DNA of 64,000 nucleotides from Nocardiopsis potens DSM 45234. Its GTDB lineage: Bacteria > Actinomycetota > Actinomycetes > Streptosporangiales > Streptosporangiaceae. Numbering within the stretch: position 1 is the first letter of the stretch; the number at the start of each line of letters is the position of its first letter. The stretch spans positions 186,001-250,000 of the forward strand of contig NZ_ANBB01000002.1 of assembly GCF_000341105.1 (NCBI RefSeq), in the 5' to 3' direction. The notes under the pieces were generated by a model that was given only the letters and a program-made list of their open reading frames with translations, ran no database searches and was not told the origin of the DNA. The position numbers were made by a program, and so were the translations under genes. Below, one piece after another: positions 54,044 to 62,361 of the stretch.

Positions 54044-55693
54044 GTGTTGATCCTGTGCAGTCTGGCCGCTCTCGCAGCGGCGCTGCTTCTCATCGTGATC
54101 GCCGTCGTGCTCGCCGAAGTGAGCCTGGTGTACATCGCCATCGGCCTCGGCTGTGCGAGCGCGGTGCTGCTCGTCGCCGAGGCGGTCCGCAGCCGCAAGA
54201 CGCTGCTGGAACCGGCCGGTGCCGGTGGGAGGATCGGCGCGGAGGCGCGCAGCGCGCCCGCGGGCGCGGCCGTGCGTACGGACGGTTTGGGGAAGGCGTC
54301 CGTACCCGCGGCCGGCCAGGTGCCGGCCGCCGCGCCCGGGTCCGAGGGGCCCAGGGGGTCCGTCCCGTCCGCGGGGCCGTCACCCGCGCCGGTCGATGCA
54401 CCGGTGCGGGTGGCGACGCCCTCGGAAGAGCCGGCCGACCAGCGCGTGCCGGCCCCCCGCGAGACGGGGGAGGCCCCGCCCGACCGGCCGGACTCCGGCC
54501 CGGCCGGTCGCGCGGACGACCCCGTCGAACCCGGGGCCGCCGAGTCGGCCCCGGTCGCCCCCCAGGTTTCTCCCGCCCCCGGTGCGGACCGCACCGCGGG
54601 TGAGGAGCCCCCGCTCCCCGAGCCCGAGCCGCTTCCCGAGCTCGATCCGCTGCCCACGGCCCTGGACTCCCCGGAGGCCGCTCCCCGCACCGCCGAGGCC
54701 CCGGCCGAGGCGCCCGCGGAGCGCGGCGGAGAGCCGGAGGCAGAGGAATCGGAGCGGCCGGAGCGGTCGGCCCCGGAACCGCCGGGCGCGGACACCGCCT
54801 CCGAGGCCGAGCCGCCCGCTCCCGAAGCCGGAGGGGACGGCTCCGAGGACACCCCGGACGGCGCCGCTCCGGAGACCGCCTCCGAGACCGCCGAGGACAC
54901 CGAAGACCCCGAGGACGCCGAAGGCCCCGAGGACGCCGAGGAGCCTGAGAAGGCCGCCCCGGCCGAGGCGGCCGCAGAGCAGGACGCCCCCGAGCAGGAC
55001 GCCGCTCCCGCAGACCGGGAGGACCCCGAAGGGGCCGGCCCGGCCGGAGCGGACGCCGAAGCCTCCGCCGTGGCCGCTCAGGAGGCCGCCCCCGCCGCCG
55101 AGCGGGAGGACGGGCAGGAGCCCGCAGACCCGGACGAGGAGCCCGAGGAGGGCCCCGAGGCCGAGGCCCGGACCGACATCGGGACCGAGGCGGAGCCGGA
55201 GAGCGCCGGCACCACCGGCACCACCGGAGAGCGGGACGCCGCCGAGCGGACCGAGGACGCCCCGGCCGCCGAGCAGGCGGAGGAGGCCGACCGGGAGGAC
55301 CCGGCCGGGTCCGGGACCGCCGAGGACGCCGCCTCCGAAGAACCGGCCGGAGAGGCCGCCGGGACCGAGAAGGCCGGTGCGGACTCCGGAACCGCCGAGG
55401 AACCGGAGGCTCCGGCCGCCCCGGAACCCGAGGCCCAGGCGGCCGAGGAGGCCGAGGCGGCCACGGAAGGGGGCGGTTCCGCGGAGCGGACCGGCTCCGG
55501 GCCCCGCGAGGCCGCGGACACCGCCGAGGACCGCCCGGAAGACTCGGAGAAGACCGAGGGAACGGCGGACAGCGCGGACAGTGCGGACGCCGGGAGGGGC
55601 GACGACTCCTTCTCGGCCTTCGTCGCCGGCCTCCGCGACAAGAACGGCGCGGACGGCACGGAGAACGGGAAGCCCACCTCCGACCCGAGCTGA
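54044..55693 (+). CDS. Unrecognised membrane protein with very long acidic disordered tail
   Basis: 549 aa. Two adjacent membrane helices occupy residues ~2-22 and ~27-46. Then ~490 residues consist almost only of Ala, Glu, Pro, Asp, Gly and Thr, with few aromatic residues, so the protein should be strongly acidic and unfolded. A short, more ordinary C-terminal peptide (DDSFSAFVAGLRDKNG) ends it. The GTG is 49 bases after the divIVA stop; a shared transcript is possible. The coding nature is supported by the helices at the start and the consistent acidic composition in one frame. No family is recognised. It could tether to the membrane near DivIVA. Confidence 0.65.
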   Translation: MLILCSLAALAAALLLIVIAVVLAEVSLVYIAIGLGCASAVLLVAEAVRSRKTLLEPAGAGGRIGAEARSAPAGAAVRTDGLGKASVPAAGQVPAAAPGSEGPRGSVPSAGPSPAPVDAPVRVATPSEEPADQRVPAPRETGEAPPDRPDSGPAGRADDPVEPGAAESAPVAPQVSPAPGADRTAGEEPPLPEPEPLPELDPLPTALDSPEAAPRTAEAPAEAPAERGGEPEAEESERPERSAPEPPGADTASEAEPPAPEAGGDGSEDTPDGAAPETASETAEDTEDPEDAEGPEDAEEPEKAAPAEAAAEQDAPEQDAAPADREDPEGAGPAGADAEASAVAAQEAAPAAEREDGQEPADPDEEPEEGPEAEARTDIGTEAEPESAGTTGTTGERDAAERTEDAPAAEQAEEADREDPAGSGTAEDAASEEPAGEAAGTEKAGADSGTAEEPEAPAAPEPEAQAAEEAEAATEGGGSAERTGSGPREAADTAEDRPEDSEKTEGTADSADSADAGRGDDSFSAFVAGLRDKNGADGTENGKPTSDPS

Positions 55694-55791
55694 CCCACCT
55701 CTTCCACGACCCCCGAGCGCCCGAGGATCCCGCCAGGACCTCCTCCGGCGGCGGCCCGAGCCCCGGCTCAGCCCTGCCCGCCTTCCTGCCC

Positions 55792-56012
55792 GGGCGCGGC
55801 GCCTCACGGGGCCGGGGTTCAAGCAGGCGGCGAGGGCGGCGGTGGGGACCGGCCGGTCGGTCCGGCGCGGCGCTCCGCGGAGCGAAGGTCAAGACGGGCG
55901 GCGACGGCCCAGGAAGGGGCGGAGCGGAGGCGGTCGCCCGGGCGCGGCGCCCCGCGGAGCGAAGGTCAAGACAGGCGGCGAGGGCGGCGGTGGGGACCGG
56001 CCGGTCGGTCGG
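55792..56012. repeat. Left array: three imperfect 70-76 bp GC-rich repeats
   Basis: Units begin near 55792, 55864 and 55940 and share GGGCGCGGCGCC, then GGTTCAAGCAGGCGGCGAGG or GGTCAAGACAGGCGGCGAGG; two of the three are followed by GGACCGGCCGGTCGGTC. Read on the opposite strand they match the units of the right array at 58.6-58.9 kb. They lie just upstream (plus-strand sense) of the ISL3 element. Confidence 0.7.
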
Positions 56013-57765
56013 GTGCGGCAGAGCGGGTGGGGCCGGTCGGGGCGGGCCGGGGTGGCGGGTTCGCCGTTCCCGCGTCGCCCGGGCGCCGGGGCCGGCCGCC
56101 CCTGAAACCGCCGCACCTCCCTGACCTAGATGAATACGCAGGGTGATGGTGGAGTGGGGCGCCCTGCGCACCGCGAGAGCACCCCGGTGATTCCCGGGCG
56201 CGCATCCCGGGCCGGATCGGGCCCCGGTAGGCCCAAACGGCCCCGATCGGGCTAGCGATGAGGGGTTCGAGCCGCCCGGAAGACCGAGATACAGGGGGCC
56301 GGAACCCAGGAAGAGCAGGGGCGGGGGCGAGATGTCGCTTTTGCCCTCCCGGAAGGCCCCGCTTTGGCCACTCTGGGTAACTGATAAGGGAGCGATGGGG
56401 GTCTGGGGGCTTACTACTCGCCGGTAGATGCAATCGGGGTGCCGTCGAGGTGCGCAGGGCGCCCCCGCGCTCGCCCGATCCTTGCCGCAAACCGGGCATA
56501 CAGGGATAAGGGGCTCTTCGTAATCGAGGGTGTAGTTGGGGTCGGAAGCCGCCTGTCTCGAGTAGTGATCTGGCGATGTAGTTCGTCAGGTTGCGGAAGC
56601 CGAGGGCGGAGCCGCGGAGGTGTTCGAGGCGGCCGTTGATCGCTTCGGTGGGGCCGTTGGATGTGCCGGGCCGGTCGAAGTAGGCGAGCACATCGGCGGC
56701 GTGCTTGGTCAGGGTGCGGCCGAGCGTGATGATCTCCCTGAACGGGCTGGGGACGCCTCGGCTGATCGACTCGATCAACTGCCTCATCAGCTCGCGGCCC
56801 CGGGTTCGGCCGGGCTCACGGTAGGCGGCGATCATCCGCTGGTAGATGCCCCCGGTGGCTTCGACCTCGACGTGGGCGTCGGCCGCGAACAGCTCCGTCA
56901 GCCGGTGCTGCTGGGTCTCGGTGAGCAGGTCGGCGCCGGTGTGCAGGGTGCGTCGCGCGGCATACGGTGGATCGCCGGTGCGGCCTCGGTGCCCGTGGGG
57001 GGCTTGCTGGACCCGGCGCCGGCACTGATCCAGGGCGTCGCCTGCCAGACGGACGACGTGGAAGGGGTCCAGCACCGGCACAGCCTCGGGTAGCTCTGCG
57101 GTGGTGGCGGTCTTGAACCCGGTGAACCCGTCCATCGCGACGACCTCGATATTGTCGCGCCAGGCCTTGAACGCATGTTTGGAGCGGCCGGCGACCATGT
57201 CCAGAAGCCGCGCCGGCCCGGTGCCGTCGCGGATCGGCGTCAGGTCGATGATCACGGTCACGTACTCGTCGCCCCGCCGGGTGTGCCGCCAGACGTGCTC
57301 GTCCACGCCGATGACCTGCACGTCGTCGAAGCGGTGCGGATCGTCGATCAGGACCCGGCGGCCCTCGGCCAGGACCGCGTCGTCGGCGGTGTTCCACGAG
57401 ACCCCCAGAGCGTCGGCGACGCGGGCGACACTCAGGTGTTGGCACACCAGGGCTTCCAACGCCCACCACAGGCCACGTCGCGACAGCGTCGCCCGCGGCT
57501 CGGCGGCCCGCGACGTGTCCTGGCGCCACACGTGACCGCACCCGGTGCACCGGTATCGGCGGAGGCCGACCTCCAACACCGTGGGCCGCCACCCGAACGG
57601 CTCGTGCGCCAACCGCCGGACCACCGTGTCCCTGGCCGCGCCAGGGCATCCGCAGCGACGACACCATCTAACCCGGCACCGGAGGATCGCCCGATCGGGC
57701 TCCGACCGCTGCCCGAGCACTTCGAGCCCGAGATCATCGAGACGAGCGAAGGTAGCGTCAGACAC
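55966..57765 (-). CDS. ISL3-family transposase with read-through C-terminus
   Basis: 599 aa as an open frame from a GTG at 57765. The N-terminal zinc-finger-like region has two Cys clusters (CRRCGCPG and CTGCGHVW). A helix-turn-helix follows (RVADALGVSWNTADDAVL). The DDE-type catalytic domain includes VIGVDEHVWRH, VVAMDGFTGFK, VLDPFHVVRLA and the Glu in GTSNGPTEAINGRLEHLRGS. The natural protein should end near residue 415 (LLETGGFRPQLHPRL) inside the left terminal repeat. Here a CGA codon stands where a TGA would end it, so the frame runs ~180 residues into flanking DNA. The transposase core itself looks intact. Confidence 0.85.
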   Translation of the reverse strand: MSDATFARLDDLGLEVLGQRSEPDRAILRCRVRWCRRCGCPGAARDTVVRRLAHEPFGWRPTVLEVGLRRYRCTGCGHVWRQDTSRAAEPRATLSRRGLWWALEALVCQHLSVARVADALGVSWNTADDAVLAEGRRVLIDDPHRFDDVQVIGVDEHVWRHTRRGDEYVTVIIDLTPIRDGTGPARLLDMVAGRSKHAFKAWRDNIEVVAMDGFTGFKTATTAELPEAVPVLDPFHVVRLAGDALDQCRRRVQQAPHGHRGRTGDPPYAARRTLHTGADLLTETQQHRLTELFAADAHVEVEATGGIYQRMIAAYREPGRTRGRELMRQLIESISRGVPSPFREIITLGRTLTKHAADVLAYFDRPGTSNGPTEAINGRLEHLRGSALGFRNLTNYIARSLLETGGFRPQLHPRLRRAPYPCMPGLRQGSGERGGALRTSTAPRLHLPASSKPPDPHRSLISYPEWPKRGLPGGQKRHLAPAPALPGFRPPVSRSSGRLEPLIASPIGAVWAYRGPIRPGMRARESPGCSRGAQGAPLHHHPAYSSRSGRCGGFRGGRPRRPGDAGTANPPPRPAPTGPTRSAAPDRPAGPHRRPRRLS

Positions 57766-57882
57766 GTCGAGGTCTTCCAGATGGACGGCATAGTCACCTC
57801 CATCCTCGGGAGGCCTCGCCCCCTACCCGGCCACCAGACGCGCCGACCGGACCACACCCTCAACTGCGACTGCGAAGAGCCC
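56511..57882 (-). mobile_element. ISL3-type insertion sequence (1372 bp)
   Basis: Ends are defined by matching terminal repeats. The left end reads GGGCTCTTCGTAATCG, then GAGGGTGTAG. The right end on the opposite strand reads GGGCTCTTCGCAGTCG, then [18 protein letters not shown]3 ends typically start GGCTCTTC. One transposase gene fills the element. The 8-bp flanks (GGGATAAG on the left, GAATAGCC on the right) do not match, so no target duplication remains, suggesting later rearrangement. Confidence 0.85.
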
Positions 57883-57916
57883 GAATAGCCTCCGGTGCGA
57901 GGGGCGGCCCGCGTGC

Positions 57917-57922
57917 TACGTT
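57917..57922 (+). promoter_or_regulatory. -10 box (TACGTT) of the leaderless DinB-like gene
   Basis: TACGTT ends 6 bases before the ATG at 57929 and no ribosome binding site is present. The box is 35 bases from the IS right end, so the IS edge could supply upstream promoter sequence. Confidence 0.45.
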
Positions 57923-57928
57923 CGGGCC

Positions 57929-58444
57929 ATGACCAGACCCAGTGAGATCCTCGGCAGCGTGTTCGCCGCCAGCGAGCGCGAGCAGCTCGAGACGTTCCTG
58001 GATTACCTGCGCGACGCCGTCGTGCGCAAGGCCCGTGGGGTGTCGGAGGAGGACGCCCGGCGCAGCCCGGTGCCGACCGGCACCAACCTCGGCGGCCTGA
58101 TCAAACACCTGCGGTGGGTGGAACTGGGCGGGTTCGCCGAGCAGATCGGGCAGATCCCCGCCGCGGAGCTGCCCACGCCGCCGTGGACCGACGCAGACCC
58201 GGAGGCCGACCTGCGGCTGGAGCCGAACGAGAAGCTCGACGACGTCATCGCCGCCTACCAGGCGGAGTGCGACCGCTCCCGCGAGATCGCCGCCCAGCAC
58301 AGCCTCGACTACGCCGTCACCACACCGCAGGGCAGGGAGCTGACGTTGCGGTGGGTGTACCTGCACGTGATCCTGGAGACCGCCCGGCACGCGGGCCACG
58401 CGGACATCCTGCGCGAGATGATCGACGGCAGCGTCGGCGACTGA
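57929..58444 (+). CDS. DinB-superfamily protein (DUF664 type)
   Basis: 171 aa, helical bundle. Typical blocks: EREQLETFLDYLRDAVVRKA, GVSEEDARRSPVPTGTNLGG, LIKHLRWVELGGFAEQIG (first metal His), YQAECDRSREIAAQHSLDY and TLRWVYLHVILETARHAGHA (further His residues) ending in DILREMIDG. Members are metal-dependent, often thiol (mycothiol)-S-transferase-like proteins. It lies between the IS right end and a 95-bp transposase fragment, an accessory context. Despite the superfamily name it is unrelated to DNA polymerase IV. Confidence 0.88.
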   Translation: MTRPSEILGSVFAASEREQLETFLDYLRDAVVRKARGVSEEDARRSPVPTGTNLGGLIKHLRWVELGGFAEQIGQIPAAELPTPPWTDADPEADLRLEPNEKLDDVIAAYQAECDRSREIAAQHSLDYAVTTPQGRELTLRWVYLHVILETARHAGHADILREMIDGSVGD

Positions 58445-58495
58445 CGGCTCGCGGCGCGTCGTCGGTCCGTGTTCCGGTCGTCGGAGGCGGCGTTA

Positions 58496-58590
58496 CACCG
58501 GTATCGGCGGAGGCCGACCTCCAACACCGTGGGCCGCCACCCGAACGGCTCGTGCGCCAACCGCCGGACCACCGTGTCCCTGGCCGCGCC
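58496..58590 (-). pseudogene. 95-bp duplicate of the ISL3 transposase gene
   Basis: Bases 58496-58590 are identical to 57548-57642, in the same orientation, 948 bases apart. They would encode transposase residues ~42-73 (around RRLAHEPFGWRPTVLEVGL) but nothing else of the element. It is a remnant of a second copy or the product of a local duplication. Confidence 0.9.
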
Positions 58591-58597
58591 CGGGTGT

Positions 58598-58900
58598 CCC
58601 TACCGCTGCCGTCGCTGCCCGTCTGAACCTGTGCCCTGTGGGGCGCCGCGTCGGACCGGCCGGCCGGTCCCCACTGCCGCCGTCGCCGCCTGTATGAACC
58701 CTGGCCCCGTGGGGTGCCGCGCTCGGGCGACCACCTCTGCCCCGGCCCCGCCTCTGCCGTTGGTGCCTGCTTGAACCCTCACCCCGTGGGGTGCCGCGCT
58801 CGGGTGAGGTCTGCGCCCCGGTCCTGCCTGCGCCGTCGCTGCCTGCTTGGACCCCGACCCTGTGGGGCGCCGCGTCGGACCGGTCGGCCGGTCCTCTCCC
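58598..58900. repeat. Right array: four imperfect 70-78 bp GC-rich repeats
   Basis: Units have cores at about 58624, 58694, 58772 and 58848. Each reads TGAACC or TGGACC, then CCCCGTGGGG or CCCTGTGGGG, then GCCGCG, with TCGCTGCCTGC-like sequence ahead and 15-20 variable bases between units. The CCCCGTGGGG core is a small palindrome. The array is the reverse complement in sense of the left array at 55.8-56.0 kb. The gap 58445-59167 contains no supported gene. Confidence 0.75.
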
Positions 58901-58963
58901 TACCTGTCCTCTGGCGTGCGGTGCTGCAACGGACACTGGAGACCACCGGCTTTGAAACGGCAA

Positions 58964-58987
58964 CGACGTCAAGGTCATCGGGAGAGG
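58964..58987. repeat. Half copy of the ACGTCAAGATCATCG palindromic element
   Basis: ACGTCAAGGTCATCGGGAGAG matches the right arm and flank of the perfect palindrome at 27.7 kb. The left arm is missing. As in the other copies it lies beyond the 3' end of a minus-strand gene (ileS, ~180 bases away). Confidence 0.6.
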
Positions 58988-59167
58988 CGGAGGACGGGGC
59001 GGAGGAGGAGAGCGCCTTTCTCCGGTCCCGCCGGGGGCCCGTCGCAGGGACGCCGGCGGAACCGGGTCCGCCGGCGTCCCCGGGGGCGGGAAGTGCGGCG
59101 CCCGCCGCCCCCGGGCGGGACGGCGGGCGCTCTGCCTCGGGCCGGTCGGCCGCTGCGCGCGGGGCGG

Positions 59168-62100
59168 TCAGGCCTTCCGGATCCAGAAGGTCAGGCCGAA
59201 CTCCGCGGAGGTGACGGTGTGGCCGCCGTCGCCGTCCCCCTCGCCCTGGGCGAAGGAGGAGGCGAGCACCTCCGACGCGATGGAGCGGGCGTGCTCGGCG
59301 AGCGCCTTCGCGGTGACCGGGTCGGTCGCCGACCAGGTCAGCGCGATCCGGTCGGAGATGTCCAGGCCGCTGGACTTGCGGGCGTCCTGGACCAGCCGGA
59401 CCACCTCGCGGGCCAGCCCGGCGCGCTGCAGCTCCGGGGTGATCTCCAGGTCCAGGGCGACGGTCTCGCCGTTCTCCCCGGCCACCGTCCAGCCCTCCCG
59501 CGGCTGCTCGGTGATCAGCACCTCCTCCGCGCTGACCTCCACCGGCTCGCCCTCGACCTGCACCTGGGCCCAGCCGGTGGAGCGGACCGCATCCACCAGG
59601 CCCTTCGCGTCGGCCGCGCCGATCGCCTTGGCCACCAGCGGCGTGCGCTTGGCGAACCGCTTGCCCAGCGCCCGGAAGTTCGGCTTGACCGTGTAGTCCA
59701 CCAGGTCGCCGCCGACCGAGGAGAGCGGGTCCAGCTCGCCGACGTTGAGCTCCTCGGTGATCTGCGCGCGCAGCTGCTCGGGCAGCGCCTCGAAGCCGGC
59801 CGCGCCGACCAGCGCCCGGGAGAGCGGCTGGCGGGTGCGGACCCCGGAGTCGACCCGGGCCGCGCGGCCCAGCTCGACCAGCCGGCGCACCAGGGCCATC
59901 TGCTCCGACAGCCCGGCGTCGATCAGCCCGGCGTCGGCCTGCGGCCAGGAGGCCAGGTGGACCGATTCCGGGTCGCCCTCCCGGCGCAGCGCGTGCCACA
60001 CGTGGTCGGTGAGGAACGGGACCATCGGCGCGAGCAGCCGGGTGACGGTCTCCAGGCTCTCGTAGAGCGTCGCGAACGCGGCGGCGCCCTCCGGGGTGGC
60101 GGCGCCCGCCCAGAACCGGCGGCGGGACCGGCGCACGTACCAGTTGGACAGGTCGTCGATGAACGCGGTCAGCCGGCGGCCGGCGCCGGTGGTGTCGAAC
60201 GACTCCATGGCGGCGTCGACGTCGGCGACCACCTGGTTGAGCTCGGAGAGCAGCCAGCGGTCCAGCAGCGGGCGGTCGGCCGGGGCCGGCGCCTCGGCGA
60301 GCCGCTCCGGGCTCCACCCCTCCCCGGCGTTGGCGTAGAGGGTGAAGAAGGAGACGGTGTTGTAGTAGGTCAGCAGGACCTTGCGGACGATCTCCTCCAG
60401 CGCGGCGTGGCCCACCCGCCGGGCCGCCCACGGGGAGCCGCTGGCCAGCATGAACCAGCGCAGGGCGTCGGCGCCGTGCCGCTCCATCACCGAGATGGGC
60501 TCCAGCACGTTGCCCAGGTGCTTGCTCATCTTGCGGCCGTCCTCGGCGAGGATGTGCCCCAGGCAGACCACGTTCTCGTAGGAGGACCGGCCGAACACCA
60601 GGGTGCTGACCGCCATCAGCGAGTAGAACCAGCCGCGGGTCTGGTCGATCGCCTCGCAGATGTACTGCGCCGGGAAGTTCTCCCGGAAGACCTCCTCGTT
60701 GCGGTGCGGGGCGCCCCACTGGGCGAACGGCATGGAGCCGGAGTCGAACCAGGCGTCGATCACCTCGGGCACCCGGTGCGCGGGGGAGCCGCACTCCGGG
60801 CAGTCCAGCACCACGTCGTCCACGTAGGGGCGGTGCGGGTCGAGCGCGCTCAGGTCCCGCCCGGCCAGTTCACCCAGCTCGGCGAGGGAGCCGACCACGG
60901 TGACGTGCTCGTCGGCGCACTGCCAGACCGGCAGCGGGGTGCCCCAGTACCGGCTCCGGGAGAGGGCCCAGTCGATGTTGTTCCGCAGCCACTCGCCGAA
61001 GCGCCCCTCCTTCACGTTCTCCGGGTACCAGGAGGTGGCCTCGTTCTGCGCCAGCAGCTCGTCCTTGACCGCGGTGGTGCGGATGTACCAGGACGGCAGC
61101 GCGTAGTAGAGCAGCGCGGTGTGGCAGCGCCAGCAGTGCGGGTAGCTGTGCTCGTAGGCGAGGTGCCGGAAGAGCAGGCCGCGCGCCTTCAGGTCCTCGA
61201 CCAGCGCGGCGTCGGCCTCCTTGAAGAACTCCCCGCCGACCAGGCCGAGGCCCTCCTCGAAGGTGCCGTCGGCGCGGACCGGGTTGACCACCGGCAGGCC
61301 GTAGGCGCGGCCCACGGCCATGTCGTCGGCGCCGAACGCGGGGGACTGGTGCACCAGGCCGGTGCCGTCCTCCACGGTGACGTAGTCGGCGAGCACCACG
61401 AAGTGCGCCGGCTCGTCGAACGGGACCATCTCGAAGGGGCGCTGGTAGGTCCAGCGCTCCATCTCGTTGCCCTCGAAGCGCTCCCCGGTGAGGCTCCACC
61501 CCTCGCCGAGGACCTTCTCGAACAGCGGCTCGGCCAGGAGCAGCCGCTCGGTGCCGTCCGTGGCCACCACGTACTCGACGTCCGGGTGGACCGCCACCGC
61601 GGTGTTGGAGACCAGGGTCCACGGGGTGGTCGTCCAGACCAGCATCGAGGTGGGCCGCTCCGGGGAGGCCAGCGGGCCGGAGGTGACCGGGAACCGGACG
61701 TAGACCGACGGGTCGGTCACCGTCTCGTAGCCCTGGGCCAGCTCGTGGTCGGAGAGCGTGGTGCCGCAGCGCGGGCAGTACGGGCTGATCCGGTAGTCGC
61801 GGACCAGCAGCCCCTTGCCGTGGATCTGCTTGAGCGCCCACCAGACCGACTCCACGTACTGCGGGTCCATGGTGCGGTAGGCGTCGTCCATGTCGACCCA
61901 GTAGCCCATCCGCCGGGTCATCTCGGAGAACGCGTCGACGTGCCGGAGCACCGACTCGCGGCAGCGCCGGTTGAACTCGGCGACGCCGTACTCCTCGATC
62001 TGCTTCTTGCCGCTGATGCCGAGTTCCTTCTCGACCGCGACCTCGACCGGGAGCCCGTGGCAGTCCCAGCCGGCCTTGCGGTCGACCCGGAAGCCCTTCA

Positions 62101-62350
62101 TCGTCTTGAAGCGCGGGAAGACGTCCTTGAAGACGCGCGCCTCGACGTGGTGCACACCGGGCTTGCCGTTGCCGGTGGGCGGGCCCTCGTAGAAGACCCA
62201 GCCGACGCCGTCCCGGGTCTGCTCCAGGGAGCGTTCGAAGACCTTCTGCTCCGACCAGCGCTCCAGGACCTCGCGCTCGACCGCGGGCAGGTCGATCTGC
62301 GCGGGCAGGGCCGGGAACGGGCGGGGGCCGGAGGGGTGATCTGGTGACAC
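59168..62350 (-). CDS. ileS: Isoleucyl-tRNA synthetase (type 2)
   Basis: 1060 aa. Charges tRNA(Ile) and edits Val-tRNA(Ile). Class I motifs: YEGPPTGNGKPGVHH (HIGH equivalent, ~54-68) and AEDGRKMSKHLGN (KMSKS). The editing domain holds LVWTTTPWTLVSNTAVAV and GTGLVHQSPAFGADD. Then SWYIRTTAVKDELL, SRYWGTPLPVW, VIDAWFDSGSMPFAQ and YICEAIDQTRGWFYSL. The length and KMSKHLGN form mark the eukaryote-like type 2 enzyme, often less sensitive to mupirocin. The GTG start at 62350 follows GGAAAGGGC. A T-box controls it. Confidence 0.96.
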   Translation of the reverse strand: MSPDHPSGPRPFPALPAQIDLPAVEREVLERWSEQKVFERSLEQTRDGVGWVFYEGPPTGNGKPGVHHVEARVFKDVFPRFKTMKGFRVDRKAGWDCHGLPVEVAVEKELGISGKKQIEEYGVAEFNRRCRESVLRHVDAFSEMTRRMGYWVDMDDAYRTMDPQYVESVWWALKQIHGKGLLVRDYRISPYCPRCGTTLSDHELAQGYETVTDPSVYVRFPVTSGPLASPERPTSMLVWTTTPWTLVSNTAVAVHPDVEYVVATDGTERLLLAEPLFEKVLGEGWSLTGERFEGNEMERWTYQRPFEMVPFDEPAHFVVLADYVTVEDGTGLVHQSPAFGADDMAVGRAYGLPVVNPVRADGTFEEGLGLVGGEFFKEADAALVEDLKARGLLFRHLAYEHSYPHCWRCHTALLYYALPSWYIRTTAVKDELLAQNEATSWYPENVKEGRFGEWLRNNIDWALSRSRYWGTPLPVWQCADEHVTVVGSLAELGELAGRDLSALDPHRPYVDDVVLDCPECGSPAHRVPEVIDAWFDSGSMPFAQWGAPHRNEEVFRENFPAQYICEAIDQTRGWFYSLMAVSTLVFGRSSYENVVCLGHILAEDGRKMSKHLGNVLEPISVMERHGADALRWFMLASGSPWAARRVGHAALEEIVRKVLLTYYNTVSFFTLYANAGEGWSPERLAEAPAPADRPLLDRWLLSELNQVVADVDAAMESFDTTGAGRRLTAFIDDLSNWYVRRSRRRFWAGAATPEGAAAFATLYESLETVTRLLAPMVPFLTDHVWHALRREGDPESVHLASWPQADAGLIDAGLSEQMALVRRLVELGRAARVDSGVRTRQPLSRALVGAAGFEALPEQLRAQITEELNVGELDPLSSVGGDLVDYTVKPNFRALGKRFAKRTPLVAKAIGAADAKGLVDAVRSTGWAQVQVEGEPVEVSAEEVLITEQPREGWTVAGENGETVALDLEITPELQRAGLAREVVRLVQDARKSSGLDISDRIALTWSATDPVTAKALAEHARSIASEVLASSFAQGEGDGDGGHTVTSAEFGLTFWIRKA

Positions 62351-62361
62351 GTGCTGCCCTT

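Noticed and set aside
55694-55965. Continuation of a coding gene after the acidic-tail protein
   Set aside because: The sequence is the repeat array and GC-rich spacer; open frames there are low complexity.
56255-56310. tRNA remnant or attachment site (GGGGTTCGAG-like stretch)
   Set aside because: A T-loop-like GGTTCGA is present but its stem does not pair and no acceptor or anticodon arm is found.
56511-57882. IS as part of a composite transposon carrying the DinB-like gene
   Set aside because: Only a 95-bp internal transposase fragment, without an IS end, lies on the other side, so no second functional end is present.
58598-58900. CRISPR array
   Set aside because: Units are 70-78 bp, imperfect, and the intervals are short and related rather than unique; no cas gene is present.
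58847-62347. 1166-codon plus-strand frame opposite ileS
   Set aside because: Antisense shadow of ileS; the composition is repetitive Val/Gly/Arg/Asp and no domain is recognisable.
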